A DNA stretch of 63,893 bases from Nitrosomonas sp. Nm84 (GCF_003201565.1 NZ_QJJP01000020.1:1-63893), one strand, 5' to 3'. Positions 26,725 to 36,520 are shown, counted from the stretch's first letter. Notes: generated by a model from the sequence alone, not told the origin. A program made the numbers and translations.

Positions 26725-27624
26725 TTATGCCGTTTCCTTCCTGCGGCGCACAGCAAAACCCAGCAATCCCAATCCGGCCAATAGCATGGCGTAGGTCGTC
26801 GGTTCAGGAACAGGAGGAGGAGGTGTAAAAGGATCGGTGATAGCCATCACGTATTCGTAACCGAAGCTGATCGATTGGTTATTGGCGATGGTACCCAGAT
26901 CATAAGCCAGATCGATTAACACATCGGAAAAGCCATAATTGCCAGGTGCTTGCCCAGACATTAACATATTATGAGGATCTAGATCGCAGCAAGAGGGATC
27001 GACATAGGCAACCACCGCATTTGCCGATCCGCCAATCAAGTCTGCCAAAGTGATCGCCCAACCATCCGAACTTGTGGCAGTTACCGAAGCACCATCCCCC
27101 AGTGCATTAATTACATTGCGCGTTTCATAACCAAGGCCCGCCGGCACGCCTTGGTCCGGGTCAATACCGACACCCCATTCAACATTGGTCGCGGTAGCGC
27201 CGGTATTGTTCGTCAGTTGAATCTGAACCGCGACGTGCCCGCTCGAAGGAATAGTGACTCTCTCGACAATTGACCAATCACTGCCGAGGCCGCTCGTAAC
27301 CAGCACTGAGCCGTCGATATCAGTGATCGCTGTAGAATTGAATGGATTAGATCCACCGTTTTCATTGGCAATTCCGATGGACGAACCATTTGCATTGAGC
27401 GAGTAAAAAGACCAGAAAGTACCGTGATTAACAAATTCTCTGTCCATAAAACTGAGTCCGAACGAACCCGTTTCAGAAAAATAACCGGCATCATCAATCG
27501 TAGCCAGCGTATCAACACCATTGGTAATCACGCTGGGTGCGGTGTGCGCAGTGAGCGCGAACATACTGCCCAGCGCTATTGTCACGACTTGCACAAGATG
27601 TTTTTTCTTTAATCTTAGATTCAT
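26725..27624 (-). CDS. PEP-CTERM sorting-domain exported protein
   Basis: A 299-aa protein with a signal peptide (about 1-28, ending LTAHTA) and a classic C-terminal PEP-CTERM tail (about 272-299): PVPEPTTYAML, a hydrophobic stretch and RRRK. Such proteins are cleaved and sorted by exosortase and often reach the cell surface or the exopolysaccharide matrix. The body has no recognised enzymatic motif; it is Gly/Ser/Thr/Asn-rich and beta-strand-like. Exosortase is not in this window. It lies between Rnk and the TonB-dependent receptor but has its own terminator and no evident Pho box, so co-regulation with its neighbours is not shown. Confidence 0.88.
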   Translation of the reverse strand: MNLRLKKKHLVQVVTIALGSMFALTAHTAPSVITNGVDTLATIDDAGYFSETGSFGLSFMDREFVNHGTFWSFYSLNANGSSIGIANENGGSNPFNSTAITDIDGSVLVTSGLGSDWSIVERVTIPSSGHVAVQIQLTNNTGATATNVEWGVGIDPDQGVPAGLGYETRNVINALGDGASVTATSSDGWAITLADLIGGSANAVVAYVDPSCCDLDPHNMLMSGQAPGNYGFSDVLIDLAYDLGTIANNQSISFGYEYVMAITDPFTPPPPVPEPTTYAMLLAGLGLLGFAVRRRKETA

Positions 27625-27650
27625 AACGATTGCTCCCTGAATTGATGTTA

Positions 27651-27787
27651 GCAGGCCGTTGAAAACTATCTATGTTGCCGTCACGATGTCAAAAACAGGT
27701 TCAAATGCGCATTGATGACGCATAAACCGCGCTTCTTCGCCTGTTTCTGCTTGTTACCGATCTCGAAAATGTTTTTCAACAACTTGC
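27651..27787. repeat. Possible small inverted-repeat element
   Basis: Within the 334-base gap between the PEP-CTERM gene and the receptor gene, the 137 bases begin GCAGGCCGTTGAAAA and end with a sequence whose complement reads GCAAGTTGTTGAAAAA. These imperfect ends resemble terminal repeats of a miniature element. No coding capacity and no target duplication are seen. The rest of the gap (27788-27958) holds nothing I can identify. Confidence 0.35.
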
Positions 27788-27958
27788 AGAGGACTGCTTA
27801 GACAACGTATTGACGTAGCATAGCGTGACCAAACCTCTCTCAAACCACATCAATGTTTTGATTGTAAACCTAAAAATAGAATAATCAAGAGCGCGGCATT
27901 AAAGTATTTCTCAGACGACCGCTGGACGGAGCAAATTTGTATCACGTGACTCCCATGA

Positions 27959-30900
27959 CTAATATGCCAGACGCACACTCAGATTAAAAAAGCGCCCGCG
28001 GCGGAACTGGCGTGTAATTTCATCGCCCTGTGTAATGCGTATGTCATCATCCAATAAATTTTGCATGGAAGCCTGCATGGATAGCCCTCGATATAGATTC
28101 TGGCTGAACACGAAATCCAGTTGATGTACAGGTTGTTCATATTTGTCCGGCGCGGTCAATACACCGGCCGCCATGATGCGCTTGCTGGAAACATTGTATA
28201 GCAGTGTTGCTTGCGTTTTCCATTTGGGATTGTCATACCCGATCTGAAAATTGATGATATGTTCAGAGTGTCCTTGCAATGATCGATTGTTCGTTGTCTG
28301 AGCAATCAGATTCTGCGCACTCAACTGAGCATTCGATAAAGACCATGTGTAGTTACCGCCCACATAGAAATTCTGCAACAGCGGATGTGCAAAATCCAGT
28401 TTCTTTAATACTTCCCATTCAAATCCATACACATTTGCTTTTTCCGCATTCTGATAGGTATTTAAAGCGCCAGTACCTGGTTGAGCAACCAATTCAATAG
28501 GGCTAGTTAAATCTTTCCAGAAAAAACCGGCGAAAACATTTTCAGTGGGTGATAAGTAATATTCCCAGCGAAAATCCCAATTGGTAATCGCTGTTTGTTT
28601 CAGTTGGGGATTACCAACGGTTTCCTGATTAGTATTCATATCAAAGAAGGGAGCTGACGATAATTCCCTGAAATCAGGTCGTGATAGTGTTTGACTGAAA
28701 CCTGCCCGCAATTGCTGTTTATCCGTAAGAAAAACAGTAGCCACTACCGACGGTAGCATATCAATTCGATCTAATCGCGCTGTTGTAGGCAAGCCTCTTA
28801 AAAATGTATGCACTTTCTGATCATTGTCTTCCCAGCGTAAACCACCCGTAATATTCACTCTTTCATAGGACATTAGATCCAGCTTGCCATAGTAAGCCAA
28901 CAAATTCTGCGAAGCGGTATATTGATCGCTCAAGCGCGTCACATCGCGAAGCTGGAATCCATTGGCACCGATATACTGCGGCTGCAAAATACTTTCAAGC
29001 GATGATTGTGAAGTAATGGCAGTATTCGATGCATCGGGGCCAAATCGAAAGTAACTAAAGCGTCGCGCACTCGCATCCCGGCTTTTACTCTGAGTAATCA
29101 ATCCACTACTCAACGTCAATTTATGATGGGGTGTCAGTTGCAGCGGCAATTTTCCATCCACCCGCCAGCTCTGGTCTTTGTCGACCAAGTCGGCAAACGT
29201 GGTCACATTACTATCCGCTCTTTGAGAAAAAATATAATTACCAGTTGTTGGACTCACGTCGTAGCGATAATCCCTCGTTTTAGGCTCATCCCGGTTGGCA
29301 GTGGCATCGGTATATAACCAATTGACAGAAAAATCTTTCAACCAGTCAAATCGATGTTCACCGCCAAATTGATTCATCAATAATTGATTAGAGAAAAACC
29401 GCAATCGCGTCCTGCGAATATCAGTTGTTTCGGAATCAACAAACCCTTGAGAAATCCGCGCTTCATCGACCGACTGACGCAAAAACATGGTCTTGGCAAA
29501 TAACCGGTGAGTGTCTTTATATTCCAGTTCCGTCGCTGCATAGCCGGTTACCGCAACTTCTCGCAACGATCGCTGTACATCCAAATCCTGAGTCTCTACC
29601 AATCTCGAAGAAGCAAACTCACGATTGAGCTCATTTTGCTTTCTGAATTCCTGCTTCCAACCCGCCGCGGCAATATAGCCCACCCTGAAGTCACCAAAAT
29701 TAAAGCTATCTCCCATCGAAGTCTGAAAGCCGGTATCCGGCCCGCGTTTATTTCTGTTCACATCCCATACACCGGATAAGTTCTCGCCCAGCTTTTCGAG
29801 TTGCCCGGGTGTCACGCCATTCGGATTAAAAGCGGAGGCTGGCTGCAGATTTCCATTTTTGGTTGCATCAGCGAGTGAATCCGGTAATGCGCGTGCGCCA
29901 TCGTCATAGCTGGTAAAGTCTGTACCACCTCCTTTGTAATTCAAGCCATCCTGGAAGGTAGTATTATCATTGATACCCGTTTGCAAATTTAAATTGAAGA
30001 AAAATGCATCGGGAATGCCGCGCGTGCGCAATTCCACCGTACCTCCTGCAAACTCCGCAGGACGATCTGGCGAATAAGTTTTTTGCACCATCACGCTTTC
30101 CAGAATATTGGTTGGAAAAAGATCCATCGGCACAACGCGCCGCGTTGGATCCGGACTGGGAACTGCTGCACCATTCACCAGGGTGGTTGAAAACCGCTCA
30201 CCCAAACCCCGGATAAAAATGAACTGACCGCCCACTAGCGTTAATCCGGAAGCTCTGCGTAACGCACTGGCAGCATCGCTATCCCCTGCCCGGCTGAATT
30301 GCTCGGCACCGATAACCGTTGCAACGGATGTCGCGGTGCGCTGTTCTTCGATGATCGATGCAACAGTCCCCGCAAGATGAGGTTCCAATACCACATACTC
30401 TGCCAACTCAACACCGGCTGGCGTCAATTTAAAATTGAGATCGGTCGTCTGTGCGTCCTTAATGCTCACTTCATCTTGCGTTTGGCTGCTATAAGCGCTG
30501 TGCAACAACGACACACTGTAACTGCCGGCAGGTACCGTTGCCGTTACTTTCCCTTGTTCATCCGTTCTTAATTTCTGCTTTGAACCACTTAAAAAAACCT
30601 GTACATCCTTAACGGGTTTTGCAGTTTCCGCAGATAAAACCTGCACCGTGAGAATTCCATCGCCCTGATCTTGCGTAGCCACTGGAGCCTTATCCGTGCC
30701 TGCCATCGTACCTGCGACAGAGCTCTCAATATTGAGCAGCGGCCTTTTTTTACTGGCATAAAAAGTAACCAGAATCTGCGCGTTCTCTGCAGAACGCAGC
30801 GGCAAATCAAAGGTAAATTCCCGGGCTCCTGTTTTGATCGTAAACTGGTAAAGCCCGGGAGGTAATTTACCAGCCAGACTGCCATTTTCGTTGGTTTTAA

Positions 30901-31180
30901 GCGGTGCATCGCCGACCTTCCAAGCATACGTAGCAGGCATCGCCTCGAAAATCAGCTTCGCGCTGGATTTATCAAAAGACTCGCTACTGATGAGCAATTC
31001 GGCATCGGCTATCGGCAGGCCATTTTGAAACAAGTGCAGGGAAAACTCAGCCTTTTCAGTTTCTCCCCAAGCAGACGGGCTTACCAGAACAGTAACTACA
31101 ATAACCAATACAGCAAAGACATATGTTTCAATGCCAGGCAAACCGCAAAACCAGAGAGATTTGTTAGATTCAGTGCACAT
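27959..31180 (-). CDS. TonB-dependent outer-membrane receptor with N-terminal carboxypeptidase-regulatory-like domains
   Basis: Large outer-membrane transporter, 1073 aa from the ATG at 31178-31180; a TTG 12 codons earlier gives a longer frame but a poorer signal peptide. The order is: signal peptide (about 15-38); two Ig-like/carboxypeptidase-regulatory modules (about 45-130 and 155-250, the second with VLSAETAKPVKDVQVFLSG and GKVTATVPAGSYSVSLLH); plug (about 265-390, with RRASGLTLVGGQFIFIRGLG and PDRPAEFAGGTVELRTRG); then a beta-barrel ending RFFNLSVRLAY. It lies 172 bases behind the TPR gene of the TonB operon on the same strand. The substrate is unknown; the Pho context points to phosphate or a phosphorylated compound. 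Confidence 0.9.
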   Translation of the reverse strand: MCTESNKSLWFCGLPGIETYVFAVLVIVVTVLVSPSAWGETEKAEFSLHLFQNGLPIADAELLISSESFDKSSAKLIFEAMPATYAWKVGDAPLKTNENGSLAGKLPPGLYQFTIKTGAREFTFDLPLRSAENAQILVTFYASKKRPLLNIESSVAGTMAGTDKAPVATQDQGDGILTVQVLSAETAKPVKDVQVFLSGSKQKLRTDEQGKVTATVPAGSYSVSLLHSAYSSQTQDEVSIKDAQTTDLNFKLTPAGVELAEYVVLEPHLAGTVASIIEEQRTATSVATVIGAEQFSRAGDSDAASALRRASGLTLVGGQFIFIRGLGERFSTTLVNGAAVPSPDPTRRVVPMDLFPTNILESVMVQKTYSPDRPAEFAGGTVELRTRGIPDAFFFNLNLQTGINDNTTFQDGLNYKGGGTDFTSYDDGARALPDSLADATKNGNLQPASAFNPNGVTPGQLEKLGENLSGVWDVNRNKRGPDTGFQTSMGDSFNFGDFRVGYIAAAGWKQEFRKQNELNREFASSRLVETQDLDVQRSLREVAVTGYAATELEYKDTHRLFAKTMFLRQSVDEARISQGFVDSETTDIRRTRLRFFSNQLLMNQFGGEHRFDWLKDFSVNWLYTDATANRDEPKTRDYRYDVSPTTGNYIFSQRADSNVTTFADLVDKDQSWRVDGKLPLQLTPHHKLTLSSGLITQSKSRDASARRFSYFRFGPDASNTAITSQSSLESILQPQYIGANGFQLRDVTRLSDQYTASQNLLAYYGKLDLMSYERVNITGGLRWEDNDQKVHTFLRGLPTTARLDRIDMLPSVVATVFLTDKQQLRAGFSQTLSRPDFRELSSAPFFDMNTNQETVGNPQLKQTAITNWDFRWEYYLSPTENVFAGFFWKDLTSPIELVAQPGTGALNTYQNAEKANVYGFEWEVLKKLDFAHPLLQNFYVGGNYTWSLSNAQLSAQNLIAQTTNNRSLQGHSEHIINFQIGYDNPKWKTQATLLYNVSSKRIMAAGVLTAPDKYEQPVHQLDFVFSQNLYRGLSMQASMQNLLDDDIRITQGDEITRQFRRGRFFNLSVRLAY

Positions 31181-31352
31181 TCGGCGTATCAGGCCCCCTC
31201 TCCACCCGCAATCCAATTGCTCGTGAAGATAAATTTTTAGTTATCAGTTAAGGAAAGTGTCTTTCTTGATTAAGGCGATTAAGGCGGCATAGAGAGAAAT
31301 GCAACGGATGGTGCTTGCGGGCCAGAATTCATAAGCGGCTGCAGTATTCGTA

Positions 31353-32531
31353 TTAAGTACATTGCCATGGCTCGTTTTTACAAACCTCCATCAGGCGACG
31401 CAGTTCGGTGCCTTTGCGAAAAAGCTCGGCATTCTTTAAATGATCCAAGTGCTTGTTGGCTTCGGAAAAACGGCGGCTTGAAAACAATGCATACGCCAAT
31501 GCGTAACGGACATCCTGATCTTCCAGTAATCCGTTGCGATACAAGCCGGATTCCATATTGGCCGCATGCTCATACCGCTTGAGTGCCAAAAAAATGGATA
31601 AGCGCTGCTTCAATTTTACTTTCTGATCGCTGATGCTTTCATTCAACGTCAATGCCATATGAAATCGTCCCGCGCGCCGGTAAATCTCTGCCGCTTCGGC
31701 TTGCAAACTTGGATTCTGCAGTGCCGCTTGTTCAAGAATAAATGCCGCAGAATTGAGTTTTCCTTGATCCAGATAGGTATGTGCCAGCAGCTTGGCAACC
31801 ATCTCATCATGAGGAAATTGCAGGCGCGCAATTTCCAGGATATTCAATGCTTCCTGATATTCTTTACTGAGCCGCAATGCATTTCCCAACGCAATATAAT
31901 CGGCTGCCGCAGCTTTGGAACGATGCAAATATTGTCTGCCAAGCCGAACCGCTTCCTGGTAGAGCCCAAGCTCGACAAAATAAAAAACCTTACGCTTGAG
32001 AAAACGGAAGTCTGCCGGAAAAATCCGCTGCCCATCATTCAGTGCATTGATAGCGGCCTCGGTTTGTTTCAGATGCCAGTAAGATTCCGCTTTTAAACTT
32101 ATCAAAGTGGCGTCTTTACTGGCCTGTTCACCAGCCTTACCAATCGCATCAACAGTCCGCTGATAGTCTTTAAGTCCGAAATAGATTTGTGCTAAATAAA
32201 TATAAATTGCCTGGTCTTTTTGCCCATTCTTGATCGCTTGCTGCAAACTGTCCCTGGCTGCCTCAAGGTCGTTCAAACCCAGATAAGCCAAGCCCTGCAA
32301 CGTATAAAATCTGGCCAAATCTGTTTTCTTGTTTTCCAGATCAACGCTTTGTAATGCCAATAAAGCACGATCGTTATGACCGTCTTTCAACATGACGGCA
32401 GCCAGCTCGAGAAAATCTGTCGGCTGAGTTTTGTTCTCAGCTGCCCATATTGAGTTGCTGTAATATCCCAGGATAATGGCAACAACGAAGTAATGAATCT
32501 GCCTGGTTATCGGGAATTTCATTTTATTCAT
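31353..32531 (-). CDS. TPR-repeat protein of the TonB operon
   Basis: A 392-aa exported protein with a signal peptide (about 1-30) and at least six tetratricopeptide-like repeats, for example YTLQGLAYLGLNDLEAARDS, IYIYLAQIYFGLKDYQRTVD and AEIYRRAGRFHMALTLN. Such a protein is the usual last member of TonB2-type operons (Vibrio gene order DUF3450-TtpC-ExbB-ExbD-TonB-TPR). It probably organises the periplasmic side of the complex. Only 24 bases separate it from tonB. Confidence 0.85.
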   Translation of the reverse strand: MNKMKFPITRQIHYFVVAIILGYYSNSIWAAENKTQPTDFLELAAVMLKDGHNDRALLALQSVDLENKKTDLARFYTLQGLAYLGLNDLEAARDSLQQAIKNGQKDQAIYIYLAQIYFGLKDYQRTVDAIGKAGEQASKDATLISLKAESYWHLKQTEAAINALNDGQRIFPADFRFLKRKVFYFVELGLYQEAVRLGRQYLHRSKAAAADYIALGNALRLSKEYQEALNILEIARLQFPHDEMVAKLLAHTYLDQGKLNSAAFILEQAALQNPSLQAEAAEIYRRAGRFHMALTLNESISDQKVKLKQRLSIFLALKRYEHAANMESGLYRNGLLEDQDVRYALAYALFSSRRFSEANKHLDHLKNAELFRKGTELRRLMEVCKNEPWQCT

Positions 32532-32555
32532 CGAAATTAGTATTCAGCGGAAACA

Positions 32556-33194
32556 TCAGGAAAGATCAAATCGAATCTTTTGTTTGGCCCATACCCGAAC
32601 GGTATCGCCTTTATATTTTGCCGGCTCGAAATGCCATGCGCGAATGCCTTGTAAAGCAGCCGAATCAAAAATCCCTGATGGGCTGGATTCGAGCACTTGC
32701 ACCTGATTCACCGAACCATCCGCTTCAACCAGTACCGACAAAACGACATAGCCCTTGACGCCATTTTTTTTGGCTGCCGGTGGATATTTAAAAGCGCCGC
32801 GTGTGATCGGTTTAGGCGGAATATCGACCAGATCTGCCGTCATGACGGTGTTGCCGGTTTTACCCAATAAACTGTCATCCAGCCCCCCGCCCTGCCCGTT
32901 ATCCAAACCCAGTAGCCCCAGATCAATACCGGACAGCGCAGTATCCAGTCCTTTAAAAGGCGCGGGAGCTTGCGGCCGGGTCACTTGTTTTTTCGGCTCC
33001 ACTTTCTTAATCTCTTTTTTGGGTTCTTGTTTGATCTCCCTGGTCATGCTGATTTCTGTGACTTCCTGGGGAGGCGTCTTTTCAATCTTCCCCATATAAT
33101 GATTCATTACCACGATCAGACCGAAAACCAATATCAGTCCAAATAGCATGGATACCGCGCCTGCCAAGTGTTGCTGCAATTTCATCGTTGTCAT
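32556..33194 (-). CDS. tonB: TonB energy-transducing protein
   Basis: Couples the inner-membrane proton gradient to outer-membrane receptors. It is 212 aa: an N-terminal membrane helix (about 13-30, VSMLFGLILVFGLIVVM), a Lys/Glu/Pro linker (about 45-78, EPKKEIKKVEPKKQVTRPQ) and a C-terminal TonB domain (about 130-212) with KYPPAAKKNGVKGYVVLSVLV and SAALQGIRAWHFEPAKYKG. The linker is short for TonB. It sits 6 bases after exbD and belongs to the same operon. Confidence 0.93.
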   Translation of the reverse strand: MTTMKLQQHLAGAVSMLFGLILVFGLIVVMNHYMGKIEKTPPQEVTEISMTREIKQEPKKEIKKVEPKKQVTRPQAPAPFKGLDTALSGIDLGLLGLDNGQGGGLDDSLLGKTGNTVMTADLVDIPPKPITRGAFKYPPAAKKNGVKGYVVLSVLVEADGSVNQVQVLESSPSGIFDSAALQGIRAWHFEPAKYKGDTVRVWAKQKIRFDLS

Positions 33195-33200
33195 TTTCCC

Positions 33201-33605
33201 TTACCCCGCTTCTTTTTTAGTTGCCACACCCACGCTCTCGGCTCCCGCCAGACGTGCCTGATCGACTACTTCAACCAGCTTGCCCGCTGGCACACCTTCG
33301 TCCGTTACCACCAGAATCACTTTGCTGGAAGCAGTACTCAACAAATCACGTAACTTGCTTTGTATCAGCCATAGCCGCACCGGCTCGCCATCCACATAAG
33401 TATCGCCGTTGCGATCGATAAACAGGCGAATCGCCTTACTCGATGCCGCGACAGAGCTGTTCGCTTTAGGCCGCTCCAATTCCAACTTCATATCCTTGAC
33501 AAAAGTCGTTGTCACCATGAAGAAAATCAACAAGATGAAAACAATATCAATCAATGGCGCCATATCGATGGTGGCTTCTGCTTCAGCCGGTTCGTGATTT
33601 CTCAT
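33201..33605 (-). CDS. exbD: Biopolymer transport protein ExbD
   Basis: Component of the proton channel that energises TonB, 134 aa. A single membrane helix near the N-terminus (about 15-33, MAPLIDIVFILLIFFMVTT) contains the essential Asp in PLIDIVFILLIFFMV, the family signature. A periplasmic domain follows. The start codon overlaps the exbB stop as ATGA. Confidence 0.95.
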   Translation of the reverse strand: MRNHEPAEAEATIDMAPLIDIVFILLIFFMVTTTFVKDMKLELERPKANSSVAASSKAIRLFIDRNGDTYVDGEPVRLWLIQSKLRDLLSTASSKVILVVTDEGVPAGKLVEVVDQARLAGAESVGVATKKEAG

Positions 33606-34234
33606 TGTGAGTGACTCTTTGTTTGGGTTGCGTGATGGCTATGCGTTTGATGGCACAGCAGGTCTTTGACTTGGGCAAGATCCTGTTCGATCTGATGTTG
33701 CTTCCGGTTTAGGATGCTATGCGCTAACAAACCCGGGATCGCAACGGTTAGCCCCATTTGCGTGGTAAACAAGGCTTGCGAAATGCCGCCGGCAATACCG
33801 CCGGATTGGGAGTGCAATGTCATGGTTGCCAAGGAATCGAACGTTTCGATCATGCCAATCACCGTGCCCAATAAGCCCAACAATGGAGAAATCAGAATCA
33901 CCACGCGCACCAGAACAGAAAATTTACCGATTTCCCTTTCATACGCATAAAAAGCCGCATCCAGGTGGCGCCGAAGATTTCTGACACCTTTCTTCTTTAG
34001 CGCGATGCCTTGCTTGATTGCTTGTGCCACAATATTCTTAGCCGGATGGTCATCGTGCTGCTGATAATATTGCAACATGTCGCGCACCCCCATCAATTTG
34101 GGCGTTTTCATGACCCAGAACCGATACCCCAATCCGTACCACAGTAACAAGACACAAAGCACCAGCGGCGGCATAACAATGCCACCGGCAACAAACAACT
34201 CCTTAATCAAAATAATCAATTCAGACAGATTCAT
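33602..34234 (-). CDS. exbB: Biopolymer transport protein ExbB (TolQ/MotA family)
   Basis: Inner-membrane proton-channel subunit, 210 aa, three membrane helices (about 16-36, about 107-127, about 150-172). The conserved helix pair LISPLLGLLGTVIGMIETFDSL and GISQALFTTQMGLTVAIPGLLAH is present. It is the second, short ExbB of the operon; the long one precedes it. It overlaps exbD by ATGA and starts 8 bases after the stop of the long ExbB-like gene. Confidence 0.94.
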   Translation of the reverse strand: MNLSELIILIKELFVAGGIVMPPLVLCVLLLWYGLGYRFWVMKTPKLMGVRDMLQYYQQHDDHPAKNIVAQAIKQGIALKKKGVRNLRRHLDAAFYAYEREIGKFSVLVRVVILISPLLGLLGTVIGMIETFDSLATMTLHSQSGGIAGGISQALFTTQMGLTVAIPGLLAHSILNRKQHQIEQDLAQVKDLLCHQTHSHHATQTKSHSQ

Positions 34235-34242
34235 TTCAAGGG

Positions 34243-35730
34243 TTATGCGATAACAAGGGGATTTTCATTCACAGCAGGGCCAGCAGCTTCTTCCAGATCA
34301 AGCCCACCACCCAGAAAAACATTAATGATTCTGAGTGCCGCATGTTCCATGTCACGTTTGATGTTTCGCGCCCAGGAAGACAGCAAAGAACCCAGCAGCA
34401 ACGCCGGGATGGCAACAATCAAGCCCAGTTCGGTAGTTACCAGTGCAATGGCAATACCTTCGGACAGTAATTTCGGATCGCCGGTACCAAACTCGGTGAT
34501 CATGTCAAACGTTTCGATCATCCCGGTTACCGTTCCCAGCAAGCCTAGGAGAGGCGCTATCGAAGCAATGACCAGAATGGCCGGGCCAAACCGGTCCAAG
34601 GGCCCGGATTCTTGCAGAATCGCCTCGTACACAATGCCTTCCATATGATCTCGATCATCTTTCAAATGACGCAAGGTATAGTGCAAAACACGCCCGATAG
34701 CGGATGAATTGTCTGCGCAGCTTTTTTTAGCGACTTCCAGATCGCCGCAAGCCAATTGCTGCATGATCTGATCAGAAAGCTGTTTGGTATTGGCGCTATT
34801 GGAGCGTAACAAATAAGACCGGATCAGGATAAGCAGGACTGCAACGCCTCCCAGTATCACGATAACCCAACCAATCGGACCACCTGAATCAATAATACCG
34901 ATGATGGTTTTTTCAGGCACTTCTTCGATCGCATTTGTCCGTGATTCAAACAAATACAACTGCAGCATGTCAGGTTGCTGGTTCTTGCTCAACGCAGCGG
35001 CACTTTCCGCACCGGAATCTTTCCATACCTTGAAATCACCGCCGCCCGCGGGCACCAAACTGCCGCCACCTTCGCTACTGACACCATACGCTGCAATATT
35101 GCCTAAATGAATCAGTGTTCCTTGCGTTTGCTTACCATTCTCGAGGAAGAAATTCCCTGATTTTGTCTGGATTGCACCGAGATTCTGAAGTAAAGACAGC
35201 GCTTGCTTAAACACGAAATCAATTTTAACTTGATCATTACCTTTTGCTTCTTTCATTGCAGCAGGCATTTCAATACCATGATTTTTCAGAGTCGCTTCGG
35301 CCTGCAAATAAGTTGTTTCCAACGCATCACTGCGCTCGCTGACAGCGGCTTCTTTGCGTTCAACTTCGGTTAGCTGCGCGGTCAGTTGATCAATTTTTGT
35401 CGAACGCTCAACGGAGCTGCGTTCAAGCGCATTAATCTTGCTGTTGAGCGCCTGTTCTTCACGGTTTGCACTGGATTGATAACCTTTCAACCGTTCAGTC
35501 AGTTCCCGCTTCTGTGCTTCCAGGAATGCATGCTCACGTTTATAGGCAGTTTCCAGACTAACGGTTTCCTGCTTAGGCGCGCTTTGCTTCTTCGATGGCG
35601 CAGCTTCGGATTTACCTTCCGACGCTGACGCAGATACGTCCTCGGCACTAACCGCTGACTTATTTTCTTTGGCATAAGCTGAACTGACCATCGTCAGCAG
35701 CAGTAACGCAATCAATATTATTTTTTTCAT
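34243..35730 (-). CDS. Long ExbB-type protein with N-terminal coiled coil (TtpC-like)
   Basis: A 495-aa member of the MotA/TolQ/ExbB family with an N-terminal extension. After a signal peptide (about 1-20) come a Lys/Glu/Ser linker and a coiled coil (about 55-140, ALNSKINALERSSVERSTKIDQ region), then a periplasmic segment (about 170-280). Membrane helices with the ExbB pair GPAILVIASIAPLLGLLGTVT and TELGLIVAIPALLLGSLL follow (about 380-460). It corresponds to TtpC of the Vibrio TonB2 system, which is required together with ExbB. The start overlaps the DUF3450 stop as ATGA. Confidence 0.88.
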   Translation of the reverse strand: MKKIILIALLLLTMVSSAYAKENKSAVSAEDVSASASEGKSEAAPSKKQSAPKQETVSLETAYKREHAFLEAQKRELTERLKGYQSSANREEQALNSKINALERSSVERSTKIDQLTAQLTEVERKEAAVSERSDALETTYLQAEATLKNHGIEMPAAMKEAKGNDQVKIDFVFKQALSLLQNLGAIQTKSGNFFLENGKQTQGTLIHLGNIAAYGVSSEGGGSLVPAGGGDFKVWKDSGAESAAALSKNQQPDMLQLYLFESRTNAIEEVPEKTIIGIIDSGGPIGWVIVILGGVAVLLILIRSYLLRSNSANTKQLSDQIMQQLACGDLEVAKKSCADNSSAIGRVLHYTLRHLKDDRDHMEGIVYEAILQESGPLDRFGPAILVIASIAPLLGLLGTVTGMIETFDMITEFGTGDPKLLSEGIAIALVTTELGLIVAIPALLLGSLLSSWARNIKRDMEHAALRIINVFLGGGLDLEEAAGPAVNENPLVIA

Positions 35731-36494
35731 TTTCTCAACGGATTGGGTAATTCAAAATAACCTTGGCGTATCTGCTTCTTCAACGAATCAAATAAATTTC
35801 TGATGCGCTCCAGATCACCTGCGTTATCAACAGTTTCAAATTTCCAACTACTTTCTGCTGATCGCCTGGCCATTCCCCCTCGGTTATCCCGAGTTTGGAA
35901 AAAAAGCAACACCGTGCCGAGCTTGGCAATATCCACCAGTATGCTTTCTCCATTCAGCAATATGGTTTGCTGGTAAATGCCATTTTCCTTGCCTAACCGA
36001 ATTTCATCTTCAATTAATGACCATGCTTGATTAACCGCTTTATTAGGATCGATCAGTTGATTGGTAATATTAGTTTCTAGATTATTGATCGCCTTGATGC
36101 GGTCTTCCATTTTGAATGGAAAACCCGTCTGAATATGGCGCTTATACTCAGCCAGCACCGCTAACAAAACAGGCTTCAGTGTCTCACCTGACTGCTCAAC
36201 TTTTTTTGCACTTTCGGTCATCTTGTCGATGGAATGCTGCAACTTCTCGATACTCAGCTTTTGCCTGCGCTCTTCCACGCTCAAATCCGCCAATTGCGAA
36301 TTCAATGCGGACATCCGGCTACCATGTCTATCCTTCTCGGTGTCGAGCTGTGTCTGCAGTGTCTCGACTTCACCGCGAATCTTAGCCAGCGATTTTGCCA
36401 AATTCTCCAGACTGCTTCCCATCGCCACAGAAGCGGAAAACAGCAGCGCCAATCCAGCACATGAAATTATTTTTTTCGAAAAATGGTTATGCAT
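35727..36494 (-). CDS. DUF3450 coiled-coil periplasmic protein
   Basis: A 255-aa exported protein with a signal peptide (about 1-26, ending ASVAMG), then a coiled coil (about 28-95, SLAKIRGEVETLQTQLD and similar heptads) and a C-terminal domain with GETLKPVLLAVLAEYKRHI, LIDPNKAVNQAWSLIEDEIRLG and LLFFQTRDNRGG. DUF3450 is the standard first gene of TonB2-type operons. It leads the six-gene unit (possibly seven with the receptor) and sits just downstream of a candidate Pho-box promoter. Precise function is not established. Confidence 0.88.
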   Translation of the reverse strand: MHNHFSKKIISCAGLALLFSASVAMGSSLENLAKSLAKIRGEVETLQTQLDTEKDRHGSRMSALNSQLADLSVEERRQKLSIEKLQHSIDKMTESAKKVEQSGETLKPVLLAVLAEYKRHIQTGFPFKMEDRIKAINNLETNITNQLIDPNKAVNQAWSLIEDEIRLGKENGIYQQTILLNGESILVDIAKLGTVLLFFQTRDNRGGMARRSAESSWKFETVDNAGDLERIRNLFDSLKKQIRQGYFELPNPLRK

Positions 36495-36520
36495 AAATAC
36501 CTCATCAACAATGCTTGTGC

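Noticed and set aside
27625..27700. Pho box in front of the PEP-CTERM gene
   Set aside because: One heptamer-like ATGTCAA exists, but no partner at 11-bp phase and no -10 at the right spacing.
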